A stretch of DNA of 64,000 nt from Paragyromitra xinjiangensis (taxonomy: Eukaryota; Ascomycota; Pezizomycetes; Pezizales; Discinaceae): NCBI GenBank assembly GCA_038503065.1, contig JBCAMK010000012.1, positions 496,001 to 560,000 of the forward strand, in the 5' to 3' direction. Both the position numbers and the translations under genes were made by a program. The notes below the pieces were generated by a model. It had not been told where the DNA came from and did no database searches. It saw only the letters and a program-made list of their open reading frames with translations. Below, one piece after another: positions 12,789-25,448 of this stretch (positions within the stretch are counted from its first letter, which is position 1; each line of letters starts with the position of its first letter).

Positions 12789-13094
12789 CATCGCCATCAC
12801 GAACCGTCACCAACTTCATAATATGTCACTCGGGTATGTAAACCTGCCTAGGATCAGAGACTAACTAAAAATCTCGCTTGATTAAGTCGATGCAACGTCA
12901 AGTAACCAATCTTAATTCTAGTTCTAATATTATCATTCTCAAGCCTTTACTTGGAAATTATTCCCGATTTTCCCACCTCACTTTCTCATGATCTCTAATT
13001 TCAACTCACACTCGCATTTTCGACACTTACCCCTCATTCAGGGACCCCCAACTACCGGCTACCTCAAGCCTCAAAGGTCATCATCAATCCCAAG

Positions 13095-13748
13095 ATGGCC
13101 GCGCCAGTGCTTCCATTCCAAAACTGGACCCAAGACGAGCGCGAATTTCTCATGGAAATCCTCGGCAACAGCATGGTTAAAAACACCAATCTAGCCCGCC
13201 TTTTGGCTCCTCGGGGGTTCGCCCGTATCAAAGCCGGCAACGTGATATCTCGATTAGGTTACTTCAGAGAAGCAAAGACAGCCTGTCAAGAGCAACTTGT
13301 TATCTTCACCAACGAAGAAACCCCCAAGCTCGTTAGGATGACTATCAAGGAGAGAGCTCGACGGGTGTTGAAATGCAGATACCGTTTCGAAGCATTCCTT
13401 GTAGAGATTGCCCACTTTTTTGAGATCCATGTTGGTTATGAGGAGTGCGTTTCTTGCCTGTCGTTGTCGTTGTCTCCACGCCAGGGCAGGGGGAAGGGGT
13501 TGGTGGGGGTTCTGGATTGGATGTTGTGCTTTATTATACGTGAGATGGTTTGCTCGAGCAGGAGTTTCGCGAACCGTATTCTTATGGGGGGTCACCCGAG
13601 GGAACTTTTTGATTTATATCTTAATGAACAATTGGAGGTTGGGCAGTGGCTTGATGAGAAGGATTTGGTGGGGCGTAGGGTGGGGTCCAGAATGAAGCGC
13701 GGGAGGAACTCTATAAGTTTTGTGCTTCGAAGGAAGTGGCATTATTGA
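13095..13748 (+). CDS. small protein of unknown function
   Basis: The frame from ATG 13095 encodes 217 residues with no stop. I do not recognise the family. The N-terminal half looks like a real folded protein: WTQDEREFLMEILGN, RLLAPRGFARIKAGNVISRLGYF, then a helical stretch with CRYRFEAFLVEIAHFF. The leader just upstream is C/T/A-rich, as in front of the other plus-strand genes here. A possible intron 13445-13561 (GTGCGT...GAGCAG, 117 nt, in frame) would remove the Ser/Gly-rich middle and give 178 residues ending in a basic tail. Both forms stay open to the stop at 13746-13748. The C-terminal part (RRVGSRMKRGRNS) is unusually basic and may be spurious. It is an isolated gene between two gene-poor blocks, and is probably lineage-specific. 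Confidence 0.55.
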   Translation: MAAPVLPFQNWTQDEREFLMEILGNSMVKNTNLARLLAPRGFARIKAGNVISRLGYFREAKTACQEQLVIFTNEETPKLVRMTIKERARRVLKCRYRFEAFLVEIAHFFEIHVGYEECVSCLSLSLSPRQGRGKGLVGVLDWMLCFIIREMVCSSRSFANRILMGGHPRELFDLYLNEQLEVGQWLDEKDLVGRRVGSRMKRGRNSISFVLRRKWHY

Positions 13749-16700
13749 GCCGAGGTAACTAATTTGTTTCAGCATTTGTAATGCTCTTTCTACAAGCGTA
13801 TTTATACTTTCTATTTCTTCCCGAGCCTTTAAGAAGAGTTCGCATAGCTACTAGGAGCAATGAAATATAAACATGTACACGAAGATAACACCAAGGCTCT
13901 ATTTTCTGGCAGGATCAAGTAGAGTTGCTATTCAGTTGTTTCAAAGAGTTCTCTTCTTTTGTTTACCTTGTAGGTACGCGCGTCTCGTGTTAAGCTATGG
14001 TGATATCGCAAAAGTGACTTCCTTGTTCGAGTACAACTATTAGCTCTACTGATCGTCTTTAATACACTCCCCCAGAAGGGTAGGGCATCACACTATAAAA
14101 GAATATAGTCTACTTCAACCACCCGTGACACCTTTCGCCCAGGTAACTGTTTACATGGATTTCATTGATAATACTCTAGATCCCACCAAGTATAGGCGAC
14201 CGCCGACAGGGAGACTAATGAAAATTCGGGTGAAACGAAGATCCGAACTAAACACTTAAATACCAAATACCAAACACCAACCCAACAATTAAAAAGCAAA
14301 AGCCGAAACAAATAAAGTATTCCAAGAGAATCTTTAGTAGAACAAGTTCCACAAATCCAACCAGCATCAAAAATAAGTACACACAGCGGTAAGCCACATG
14401 GGGTGACTCCGTGAAAGTTTGTCCTGCAATAGAGCCCAATGCACGTGGTTTCGCTTGGGGAAGAAAAAAGCCACTAATGTCACGTCTCTCAGCCAACTAG
14501 TCGGGACCCCTTTCTACTCGCCTCTCGCTACCATAGCTTCCTCAAAGGCTCCTAGCCGTCCGTTCTGGATCTAAGCGTGCTGCCGGTAATTTTTTGTGCT
14601 TCGTTTTCGATACATGTAGCATTCTGTGTTCTTCGGGCAAATGGCGTTGCTAGATGTTATTAGCGCGACTTGAATTATCGTGGAATATCGAATGATGGTA
14701 TGTATTGTATGATCATGTTGGTGGATCAGTCAGGTACTTCGGGGAGATGGTCTGACCGCCAAACCTTCGTTTCCATGTCGAAAGTCTCCTATTAGCGAGA
14801 ATGAGCCTTTTCGGATTGGATGATTATGTAGAAGAATAGTTCTGTTCCGTGTTGTGATCCCTGAAGATGTGGTGATCGATAATTAGGTGCTTCAGGTTGT
14901 AGACCACCCAACCATTCCCCAAATGTATCGAGCAATGAATATACCCACCGCACGATCATGTAATAGAACACCTATCTCTTTTTCTTAGCCTCAGGATTAA
15001 TATAGCTTACTTCCAGTATAAGCTCTCAGAAAAATGCCATTCGAACATGGAATAGTCCTACGAAGCATTTCACGTCTAGTCAAAGAGTATCGAAAGGCCG
15101 AAGAATACTGTCACCGTAAAGGCCCCTGGGTGAGTTGAGTGAAGGCTTTATATCCTGTAACAAGATCGGCTAACTCCGCTAGTTTGATAGCGGCATGGTC
15201 GACTTAGTTCTAGAATATCCTTAAATATTCTAGATATCCCGTCGCTCTGACAGCTCTACGTGACTCCGTCGTTCCAATGGACATCTCGAAAAATTACTCC
15301 AGTAATGAACAGCCTTGCAAATTCGCTTGTCTCGGGAAACTAGAGCAATGATACGGGGATTCTCAAATGATCCAATTGTTGATGGAATACGGCCCCGTTT
15401 TTTCTTGTGCGGCATCTCGAAAGAGCTCAAAAGGTTAACTCAATGGAGGTGCCCCCGTGCCCTAGTAGAGTCAACAAATGTGCCAATCCATCCCGGGGAT
15501 AGAGTGTGTGAATAGGCGTGCCATTTAGCAACTCGTTTCGAGAATTTATCGTAAATGTGATGTGCATTTCCACTCCTGAGCGAGGTGATCGTAAATTACT
15601 CCCGTGGTTGAATTACCAAGGCCCATTCCATAGATTTGTCGGAGTCACTCGAGAGAAAATGTCGAGATTAAACACCTACAAGTTAAAGACTAAGGCAATA
15701 GATCTGTGATTTGTCGGGATCTTTGGTCTAGAGATTATTAGACAGCCGTTTGTTATGCAGAAAGGCATTCGACTTACATAACAAGCTACAGACTGAGGCC
15801 TCCATAGATGTCCGGTTTATTCTCTATTCTGGCGGGTGGATCTTCGGATGGCTTAATGTGACTGGAAAAGGAACCATGAGTGCGATGGGGGAGTTTTTCA
15901 TATCTGAGGCAATGATCGAAGGTGCGGTCTTAATTTCTACTCCCTTTCCGCTAGAATGCTAAGTGGAGGCAAAAGTACTGTTGAATGAAGCCATTTTGAC
16001 ATCCGGGTTATTGGGATGGGATGACATACTATTCCCTCTTGCCCATCCAGAGTGCGCCATGTTGCGAGTTTTAAACCCGGTTTAATATAATGGCGTGTAA
16101 AAGGGTAGCAGAAGGTCTTGAACCACATGTCATCACTGTATCGACAGCTGGCGTTTCGGCTATTGAATTTAGATAATCGGGTCGATACCTCTCGCGGGGC
16201 TTGCTAGTTGCAGATAGCTGTGATCAGTAATAGAGTTTTCACATGATCCGCCTTTAGTCAATCAATAGAATGTCAAGTATTCCGCTTAGTACCCGGGATA
16301 ATTTGCGAATAGTACCACTGGATCATTAGCGTCGATCTCGGTGTGTAACTTCGAAGACTGATGCTGAGATCTAAGTCCAGGACCTATCAACAGGATCAAA
16401 TGTGTCGATAACTAAGTTTTTCGTATCCGATAGAATAAAGGGGGCAGCTATCACGATATTGCCATGTAAAGGTAAGGCTAGGGATCCGCCCATCGAATGT
16501 CTAGTCCTTTCCCACAGGTTCCAAAGGATTGAGATAGATCAGAAGGTATCCTCCTGAATACACAGGTTGTTTTAATCCTTTCTGTCGGGAATATGGGAGA
16601 TGAATGATATTTAGACTTCGAGATCTTAATAAACCGTACGGATTCTTCCGGTTAAACAAGATATTGGCGGGATTCCGAAGTATTCGACCATAGGACATGA

Positions 16701-18225
16701 GGACGTTGCTTGATGTAGAGGAGTACTGCGCCTTCCACCTTCACGGTGGGTAGATCACCCATGTTTAGGGGAAGAATTCTTATATAGCTGGATATAGTTG
16801 AGGAAGTACACCCGAGGCCATTCCGGTACCTGAAAAGACGAGGAGCGGTGATCTAATATTGATTCCAACTTAGGGAAACCCCGCGAATGCAGCAACTGAA
16901 ACCTGATCTTCTCGCCATTCCTCAATCGCGCCAATGCACTGGATATATCGAGGATGTTGCCGTTTGCTGATAAGTTCGAAAAGAAGTATGCAGCTGACAA
17001 GTATTAGATGTAGCTTCCCTCAGGCCTGAATAGAGAAAACGAGCGAGAGCTAGGTATGGAGGTCTCAGGGTTTCCGATAAATAGAGCCTCGGTGCCCCAT
17101 TGTGTAGCTAGCCCATGTTCGGGGGACTATTCTGGAGTTGTGATGGCAAATTCAGGAGAGTCTTCCACCAACACTAGACTGCAGCCAATTCTTACAGAAC
17201 CAGGGATTAGTAGCATACTCTTATATTCAGCTTAGAATACCCTGACTGGTTAGGCGCTTATTTGAGGTTACGGTATTGGAATTGATGAAGTAGATGTCGT
17301 AAATGAAAAACACCAGAGCGAGCGCATGTTCTTTGTGGGGTTGAATGGTGGGATGGTGGGATGGTGGGGTGTCTCTCCTCCACCGGCAACTTCCACTACA
17401 ACCCAACTCCTCTGTTACCCTACCCAAGAAAACCGAAAATAAATCTACAACACCTCCTATTCCTCTTTGAAGACGAGATAGCAAAATTCATTCAAAGTAC
17501 CGATCTTCAACAAAGAATGCGATGGAGAGTACGAGGAAAAGAGAAAGATGAAGCGGTGCCAATTGAAGTAACCCCTGGTAGGGAACTTCAATTACAAATT
17601 ATACAAAGGCCAATGGTGGCGATAGAAAAGAGAGTAGAAAGAGAGATTGCGAGGAAGGCAAGAGCGAGAGAGAGGAGAAGACAAAGGAGAGAGGCGAGGA
17701 GAGGATAGATAAGAGGCGGGGTGGTAGGGAAATAGTTTTGTTTTTTTTTTTTTTTGATTTTGGTTTTGTTTGTTTTGGTTTGTTTTGTTTTGTGTTTTGT
17801 TTTTGTTTTGTTTGTTTTTGTTTGATTGTTGTTTTATTTTTGATAAGTACGAGGGGAAAGGAAGTTGGTAGTTGTGGTAAAATGTTTACAAAGGCTGTGA
17901 AAAGCGAAGGAATGGGGTTCTAGCTGTGTTTTCTGCAGGGTTCCTTATTTTCATATAACAAGGGGAGGTCTTGCATTGACAAGAGAAGAAAATAGGTAGC
18001 GGTGGTTTTATTTTTTAGTCAGGCTGGTACTAAACTATGCCGGAGGATGAATACCCATAAAGGGTCTATCCTTATTTTGGAAAGGTATTTTCAGAATTAA
18101 ATTCATTATTAAAAAAAAAAAAGTTACCCTACCCAACCTCCATCCCAGGGTCAGGGTTCCACCACCATACAAACGCAAAAAAAAGTCCTCCAAACCCCCA
18201 AAGCTCCCAAGTATCAAACTCCACA
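13749..18225. other. gene-poor block
   Basis: No supported gene. The open frame at 17361-17708 has a very basic C-terminus (RKARARERRRQRR), but no domain and no clear splice partner, so it is not called. Around 17343-17370 a GGATGGTG unit is repeated, and 17735-17842 is a T/G tract of TTTTG and TTTG units. One TACATGTA octamer lies at 14611. Positions 18120-18225 are the A/C-rich leader of DBP10. Confidence 0.5.
17735..17842. repeat. T/G low-complexity tract
   Basis: A run of T followed by many TTTTG and TTTG units on the plus strand, with almost no C and few A. It is strand-biased low-complexity DNA, possibly the 3' flank of an unrecognised transcript. Confidence 0.7.
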
Positions 18226-21034
18226 ATGCCGTACCGCGCTTCCTCCCCCACCGGGAGTGAATTCGAGTTCGATATATCTAATGCACTCGCAGACGGCGAT
18301 TTCCTCAGCGACGACGAAAACGCTGGTTCCAGAAAAGTTAGCACCGCTGCGAATGATCAGAACATAAATGATATCCTCGATGCTTCAGACGATGATGGCG
18401 ATGAAGCGTTTATTGCAGCGCAACAGGCAGCGAGTAATAGGAAGGGGAGTAATTTGAAGGGGAAGACGGTTAAGAAGGGTGGAGGGTTTCAGCAAATGGG
18501 TTTGTTCTACGATTATTTCTATCATTCAGGTTTAGGTGCTAATGATTGAGACTACAGGATTGAATCTATCACTTCTGAAAGCGATTACAAGAAAGGGGTT
18601 CTCAGTGCCAACGCCGATTCAGCGCAAGACAATCCCATTGGTATTGGAAGGTCTGGATGTAGTCGGAATGGCCAGAACAGGTTCCGGTAAAACCGCAGCG
18701 TTCGTCATCCCCATGATTGAGAAATTAAAAACCCACAGTGTCAAAGTCGGCGCAAGAGCAATCATTCTCTCGCCGTCTCGCGAACTCGCACTGCAAACCC
18801 TCAAGGTCGTGAAAGAGCTCGGGAAAGGCACAGATCTCAAATGTGTTCTCCTCGTCGGAGGTGACAGTCTAGAAGACCAATTCGGCTTCATGGCGAGCAA
18901 TCCAGACATCATCATTGCTACTCCAGGTCGTTTCCTCCATCTCAAAGTAGAGATGGAACTCGACCTCAAATCAGTCCAATACATCGTATTCGACGAAGCG
19001 GACCGTCTCTTCGAGATGGGCTTCAGTGCACAGCTCACGGAGATCCTACACGCCCTCCCCTCAAACCGACAGACACTACTATTCTCCGCCACCCTCCCCA
19101 AATCACTCGTCGAATTCGCCAAAGCCGGCCTTCAAGAACCCGCACTAGTCCGCCTCGACGCCGACTCCAAAATCTCCCAAGACCTCGAAAGCGCATTCTT
19201 CACCATCAAAACCTCCGAAAAAGAAGGCGCCCTCCTCCACCTCCTCCAAGACGTGATAAAAATCCCCCAAGGCCCCCCCGAGCACCCTTCCAACACCTCA
19301 CCAAACGGCAAAAAACGCAAACGCACCGAAAACGCCCACGAAGCCGCCTCCACCCACTCCACCATCATCTTCGCAGCCACCAAACACCACGTAGAATACC
19401 TCTCCCACCTCCTAACCCTCGCCGGGTACCCCGTTTCCTACGTCTACGGCACCCTTGACCAAACCGCCCGTCGCAACCAAGTCTCCCTCTTCCGCTCCGG
19501 CGCAACCCGCATCCTAATCGTCACCGACGTCGCCGCTCGCGGTATCGATATCCCCCTCCTTAGCAACGTCATCAACTTCGACTTCCCGCCACAACCAAAA
19601 GTATTCATCCACCGAGTCGGCCGCACCGCGCGCGCAGGTCGTCGCGGCTGGTCCTACTCCCTCGTTCGTGGCGAAGACGCACCGTATCTCCTCGATCTCC
19701 AGCTCTTCCTTGGTAAGAAACTCGTCCTTGGCGATTCCACCGCTAGACATAGGTCCGATTTCGACTACGCGGCGGATGTAGTCGCCGGTGGGCTCGTCAG
19801 AGACAGCGTCGAGCGCTGTATGGAATGGGTTAATAAGCTTCTTGACGAGGACTCTGAGCTCGCGTCACTCCGCGGGGTTATGGTCAAGGGTGAGAAGTTG
19901 TACCAGAAGACGAAGGTTTCAGCGTCCGCTGAGAGCGTGAAGAGGTCGAAAGAGGTCGTAGCGCAGAAGGCGTGGTCAGCGGCTCATCCGCTTTTTGCGG
20001 ACGATGTGGATGGAGCGGAGATGGAGCGTGTGAAGATGTTGGCTCGGGTGGCGAGTTTTAGACCCAGTGAAACGATATTCGAGATTGGACAGAGGGGATT
20101 GAATCGGAGTGAGGCGGCGAATGTCATGCGGGAGAGAAGGGCAAGGATTAAGATTGATCCGAGTAAGAAGCGGGGTGCGGAGGAGGATGTTGCGGTTGAG
20201 CGTATGGAAGAGGAGGATGGTGTGGAGATGGCGGGTGAGGGTGTGGATGCGGAGAGTGATGTGGAGGGTGGGGATATGGATGTTGATATGGATGCTGCTT
20301 CGGATTCAGAGATTCTTACGGCTTTTTCGACTCCTGCGTCTCGTCGGGCTCGGAAGGCTAAGAAGGCGAAGACTTCGTTTGAGGATAGTGAACACTTTAT
20401 GTCTTATGCTCCTACCTCCTCACTTGCCGAGGAGCGAGGGTACTCCGTTACTGGCGGTTCCTTCGCTGAGGCTGCCCGTGGCGCAACCTTCGATCTGACG
20501 AACGATGATGGCGGGAAGGGCTTTGCGGAGGCACATAAAGCGAAAGGTATGCGTTGGGATAAGAAGGCGAAGAAGTTCGTACAGCGTCAGAACGACGAGG
20601 ATGGAAGTAAAGGCGCAAAGATGATCATTGGAGAGAGCGGACAGAAGATTGCTGCGTCCTTTAAGAGTGGTCGGTTCAGCGCTTGGAAGAGCGCTCATAA
20701 GGTAGGAAGACTACCAAGGGTAGGGGAGACGGAGACACCAGGTGGGAATAGGTTTGCGGCTCCTGGAGCGCCGGGGGCGTCAGCTGGCGGAGTGGGAGGA
20801 AGGAGAGGTGGCCGTATGTTCCATAAGAGCGTCAAGGCACCGAAGCCGGCGGATAAGAAAAGAGATGATTATGAGGTCAGGAAGAAGAGGTGGAGCGAGG
20901 CGAAGGAAAAGGGTCTGGTCAAGAGTGGAGTGAAGAGTGAATTGAAGAGTAGAGAGCAGATTGGGAAGGATCTGAAGTTGAAGCAAAGGAGGAGGGATAA
21001 GAATGCAAGGCCGGCGAGGAAGAAGAAGTTTTGA
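18226..21034 (+). CDS. DBP10: DEAD-box ATP-dependent RNA helicase DBP10
   Basis: Exons 18226-18499 and 18558-21034 encode 916 residues. The intron has donor GTTTGT, a GCTAATG branch region and acceptor CTACAG, and restores the conserved MGLN...[20 protein letters not shown]-motif region. Helicase motifs in order: ARTGSGKT (about 129), [16 protein letters not shown] within [13 protein letters not shown] (about 236), SAT (about 266), RGIDIP and [11 protein letters not shown] (about 442). Beyond the core come the DBP10 C-terminal region, an acidic stretch (about 620-690) and a Lys/Arg-rich tail ending [11 protein letters not shown]10 is a nucleolar helicase required for 27S pre-rRNA processing in 60S ribosomal subunit assembly. 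Length, acidic N-terminus and tail match the family. The first intron-internal in-frame stop confirms that splicing is needed. Confidence 0.96.
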
Positions 21035-22597
21035 TCGCGGGGTCGTAGAATTAGGGGTTGAAGGAGATCACTGGAGATAATTTCTGGGTATTTGTACTAG
21101 TGGGGCAATCAAAAGTTTACATGGTGGAGTAATAAAAAAAGAATTGAACTTTCATTGACCATAAGAATTGTGGCACCGAGCTTCGGACTTTAACGTCGAT
21201 CCAATTACAATGGGAATTTGAATTCCGATGATATCGGTAATCACCGGGCGCACAAGAATTCAATCTAACTGCAAAATGGTCATTGATCATGGCCTTGACC
21301 TCGTTATCGATACGGTTGAACCGGAGTTACGATTTTGAACCAATCAAGCGGTAACCTCCAGGCGCTCAACTGCACGGTAATCCGATCCAAACAGTCCCAA
21401 GAAAATAAGCTCTTCTATTAAGTTTCCATTTTTTATGTTCCTTCCTCCTCTGCAGATCTCCAGTGCCAAGCTGTCTCATTATTTATAACCAGTTCTGGGT
21501 GTTTTTTTTTTAAACAAACCTGGAAATAGCGATTCCCAGTCTGGGCGCTTGTGGTAGGGCTGCCGTTGCCCAGTCAAAGTAGTGGTGGCCACAGACAGCT
21601 GCAAGCTGATGTGAGTGAGTGGCGGGTATTCTTGCGATCAACCTTGGCATGGGAAATCAGGTCGCGAACCCACTGAGGTGGTAACCAGTTCCTGCGAATG
21701 AAAAGCAAGAGCCGAAAGGGGGGTCGGGGGATGGAATGTTTAAGCGGTTAAACAAAACAAGGTGTGTGCACTCGGGCGCCAATAGCGCGTGCACAGGCAA
21801 CGGTAAGGGGAAAGTATCTGCACTTGGATTTCTCGGAGACGTTTGATGAATGCTAGATTGTGTGAGATGAGGTTACTCTATCTATCTATGGTACCGTGTC
21901 CAGAGGAGGGGGCCCAGAAATAGGCATTTCGGCATGGAACAATCTCAATGTTTCCGGACGGGTTGAAGATGCAGGCGGAGATGCATCCGTGTGGAGAGAC
22001 ACAGAGAGTTGTGGCAGTTATGGGGTGGATGGCCACCCACCGGCTGGGATCAACAGGGATTCTTGGAACGGCCCCTGCTTTTTGATACTTCTTGACAGCT
22101 GGAAAAGGAAGGGAGGGACACAGACGGAGGGCGATAGAAGATAGAAAGGCACGCGTCTCCCTCTTTAAATCCCCACCCTTTTGTATAATCCATGATCCTG
22201 TAACCCTCGTTGTGGTAAATTGAAGTAGTCCTTCTTCTCTTCTGTTCTCTTCGTTCCCCGCCCTCTCCTTTCTGCTATCTTCGTACCTTCCCTTCTCTCG
22301 TTAGCTATCACATCGTCCGATATCATATCGCTCAGTTAATTGCGCAGGCTGCTTTTGTGTGGTGTTTCTTTGGCCCAACCTCCTCTTCCCCCTCAGAAAT
22401 ACCATTTTATCATTTACCCGTCTTTGTCGTTGTTACCACCGTTGCCAGAAGCAGAAGAAGCCACCCCACCAAGCCAATCACCTGTTGCTGCAATTAACCC
22501 ATTGTTTATTTATCCCACAAGTCACCGGACCGGTTCCCATCGTCAACTTCTACACTAACTACGCTCTCACGCAATACTCAATCAACCACCAGCAAAA
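21035..22597. other. intergenic between DBP10 and BAR gene
   Basis: Contains the 3' flank of DBP10 and, from about 22.17 kb, a C/T-rich leader of the BAR gene. No gene-like frame, repeat or RNA gene was recognised between them. Confidence 0.5.
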
Positions 22598-24197
22598 ATG
22601 ATGAACAAGGTAGGATTCCCATCTACTAGCTCTCGGATAACAGCAAAACTGATATCTCGGGAATGTGCAGAAACTCGACAGGCTCAAGCAATGGGCAGGA
22701 GAACGCATGGGCGGAGAAGTAAAGACTGGCGCATCCGACGAGTTCAAGAACTTGGAGCTGGAAATGAATCTCCGCCATGAAGGTACTCCACCCTTACCTG
22801 CTACCCACTGAGCTCGCTCTAACTAGCTGTCGCTGCAGGAATGGAGAAGCTCCACAAATCAATGAATGTCTATGTCCAATCAGTTTCTGCAAAGAAAGAG
22901 GGTGATGCCAGGGAGAAGATGCTGCCAATTGACGTCCTGGCTCAGGCAATGATCACCCATGGCGAGGAATTCGAACCCGATAGCTTGTTTGGGAATTGTC
23001 TCCTGAGTAAGTTTCTTTTTTTGGAACATTCCAGTGCTGTAATATTTGCTGACACCCAGAAGAAATGGGACAAGCGAATGAAAAAATTGCTAGAGTACAG
23101 GATGCATATGTTGCCTCGGCCAGCGAGAGCTGGCTCGAGTCGATGGAACGGTCTTTGGCTCAGATGAAGGAATATCAGGTAGCTAAGCTTCTCGAAATAG
23201 ATTCACTAATGCACGGCTAACGTTCCTACCAGGCCGCTCGTAAGAAGCTTGAGTCTCGAAGACTTGCCTATGACGCAACTCTGTCCAAAATGCAGAAGCA
23301 GAAACGCGAAGATTTCCGTGTTGAGGAAGAGCTGCGGGCCCAGCGCATCAAATACGAGGAATCCAGTGAGGACGTTCTCCGCCGCATGGGCGACATCCAG
23401 GACTCAGAAGCCGAGTCAATGGCAGATCTCGGCGCATTCCTGGATGCGGAGTTGGAGTACCATGACCGTTGCAGAGACATCTTGACGAACATAAGACGGA
23501 AATGGCCGGCTGGGTACATTCCCCCACTAACCCCGAATCAGAATGCCACCACGCTAACAAATCTAATTATAGCGCCACCACTACTAAGATCAAACGGCCT
23601 CGTTCCCGCTCCAACACAGCGCACTCTTTCTCTGGCAACGGGATCCGTGAGCAATCCCCGCCCCCACCACCACCAGCGCCCGAGCGCCCCTCCATCCGCT
23701 CCCGCGTCAATACTAGCGGTTCCCCCGAATCCAGCGAAAAATCTGGCCCTTACCGTCTCCCTACACCCGACTACCGCGATGATCATCTCGCGATAAAGCC
23801 CGCCTTCAATCGCACTAACACTTCGCCTATGCCGCGTCATTACGACTCGCCGGGTTCAGAGCGTATGGGACGGACCCGATCAGATCAGGGTGCACCACCG
23901 CCGCTCCCGACGCAGCGTTCACTGAGGCCTGTAAACACCGATGTGTTTGCCGATAGTACGAACTCGTCCGTGCATAGCTCGCCAGATAAGTATACGTATG
24001 ACGAGCGTGAGCGTGAGCGTCCAGCGAGCCCGACAAGGAGCATTGGGTCAGCAAGGGTGCAGAGTAGGAGTAGCAGTACGACAGGCGGGGCAAGGAAGCA
24101 GGCACCACCACCGCCTGTGAGTAGAGGGCTTAAGAAGCCGCCGCCACCACCACCCCCAATGAAGAAGAGTCAATTGGCAAGTGTGGAGCGGTCGTGA
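22598..24197 (+). CDS. BAR-domain protein with proline-rich tail (endophilin-like)
   Basis: Six exons: 22598-22609, 22671-22782, 22839-23006, 23060-23178, 23233-23513 and 23573-24197, totalling 438 residues with every junction in frame. The first exon is only 12 nt (MMNK). Residues 1-230 form a BAR domain, predicted as long helices: KLDRLKQWAGERMGG, ELEMNLRHEGMEKLHKSMN, then MGQANEKIARVQDAYVASAS and SLAQMKEYQAARKKLESRRL. The tail (231-438) is disordered, rich in Ser/Arg and polyproline (SPPPPPPAPERP, KKPPPPPPPMKK), suited to SH3 binding. BAR dimers bind and bend membranes, in endocytosis or endosomal traffic. No SH3 domain is present in this gene. The family is similar to fungal endophilin-like BAR proteins, but I cannot assign a standard gene name. 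It lies in the same direction as DBP10, 1.5 kb downstream. Confidence 0.88.
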
Positions 24198-25448
24198 GTG
24201 CGTTTCTTGTGTTTAGCTCTTTTTTCTTAGCTCTTTGAGAGGTAAAGCAACATCTCGAAATGTGTACACTGGCTAGCTGTGGCTAGAGGGCAGGGAAGTG
24301 AAAACGAGTACCGGGGGAAATTGGCTATTGACGGAGGCCTTTTGTTGGTGTATAGGAGAATAGGAAGCGGTACTATCAATGGTATCGAAGTCGTTTTTTT
24401 ACTTATTGTTTCTCGGTGGTTTTATTTTTACCCTCCCTCTTTTAGTTTTTTCAATTGTATGTTTTTTTTCCATTTGTTTTTTCGGTTTGGTTCTTTTTGT
24501 TAGGCGGGTAGGATAGAACATGAGTGGTGAGATGGGAGAGTATTATTTGGTGGGTTAGTGGAAGTGGGGGAAAGGTAAATGGGATAAAACGGGATAAAAT
24601 GGAGAGGTAAAAACTGGAATGGAATGGGAAGTCAATGATTATTTGTTCGATATCTGTACTGGTGAGAGTGAGTGAAATAGTCACCGGGGTGGTGATGGTG
24701 CTGTTTCTGTTCCCATTACAATACTTTAATTCAGCACTTAGACACAAATTTCACTTTGTACACTATATTTAATTCATCCAGTCTTTACATAGATTTACCA
24801 GTTTCTCAACCAAACAGTCAGTCGATCAAACACCGATCGGCCGGCACCGACGTTTACTTGTTGCACGGGATCAGAGACAGGTTACACGGTGTATGCACGT
24901 GTGAATGTCCGGCTCGGTGGGTTTGTGGCGCGGGGGAGTCGGGCCGGGTGGAATGAGAGTGGGGGCGGGTGGAGTGGTGTGGAGGTGGCAGGTTTTTGTG
25001 GAGTGTATGGTGGGTTTGGATGTTATTGTGGTGGAAGAAGGGTTTTGTTGGGTTCGAGTGATGTGTTGTGTCTGGTTTCGTGGTGTTGTGTATCGTGTGT
25101 TTTATTATGGAGGATGGGCTGTTGTAGGATGTTTGGTGGTGTGTTGAGAACGTGTTTATTGTCTGGATTATTTAGACCAGTCTATCACGCGTGATGAGAT
25201 TGCAGTGAATCCATGGCATTATTTCCACCACCAGGACCAGAAGCAAGCTTAAACCCCACCCAACGAGCTGCATCCAGCAGGAAAAAAAACGTAGTACTAT
25301 AACTAAACATCTGCGCCAAGAGGTATGTATGTATGTATATAAAAAAAACGCGAACCCATCCTTATACGATATCCATCTTCCCAGTCCCTTGCACATGTAT
25401 TACACCAGCGCCAAACCATAACGAAAAAAACCGTAATCCCCGAATTGT
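24198..25448. other. intergenic between convergent genes, G/T-skewed
   Basis: Region between the 3' ends of the BAR gene (+) and the V-ATPase subunit f gene (-). Positions 24370-24500 are T-rich. From about 24905 to 25150 the plus strand is almost only G and T. The apparent open frames of 80-100 codons here are Gly/Val/Cys-rich artefacts of this skew. Confidence 0.6.

Larger units (their letters stand above)
5819..13094. other. long gene-poor block
   Basis: Apart from the ABC transporter 5' region (to about 6.3 kb) and the C-rich leader of the 13.1 kb gene (from about 12.95 kb), I see no convincing gene in 7 kb. The short open frames on both strands lack domains, biased composition or plausible splice partners. 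Base composition is mixed rather than extremely A/T-rich, and TAG/CTAG/TTA trinucleotides are frequent, as in long-decayed DNA. The block contains a short tandem duplication near 7.2 kb, one TACATGTA octamer at 10146 and a hairpin at 12.74 kb, listed separately. No transposase or reverse transcriptase motif was recognised. Confidence 0.6.

Noticed and set aside
17361..17708. 115-codon frame with very basic C-terminus
   Set aside because: No recognisable domain, the start lies in a GGATGGTG repeat, and the Arg-rich end comes from purine-rich repeats. A real short gene cannot be excluded.
24889..25194. 101- and 80-codon Gly/Val/Cys-rich frames
   Set aside because: They are produced by the G/T-skewed tract; two overlapping frames are open only because A and C are scarce.
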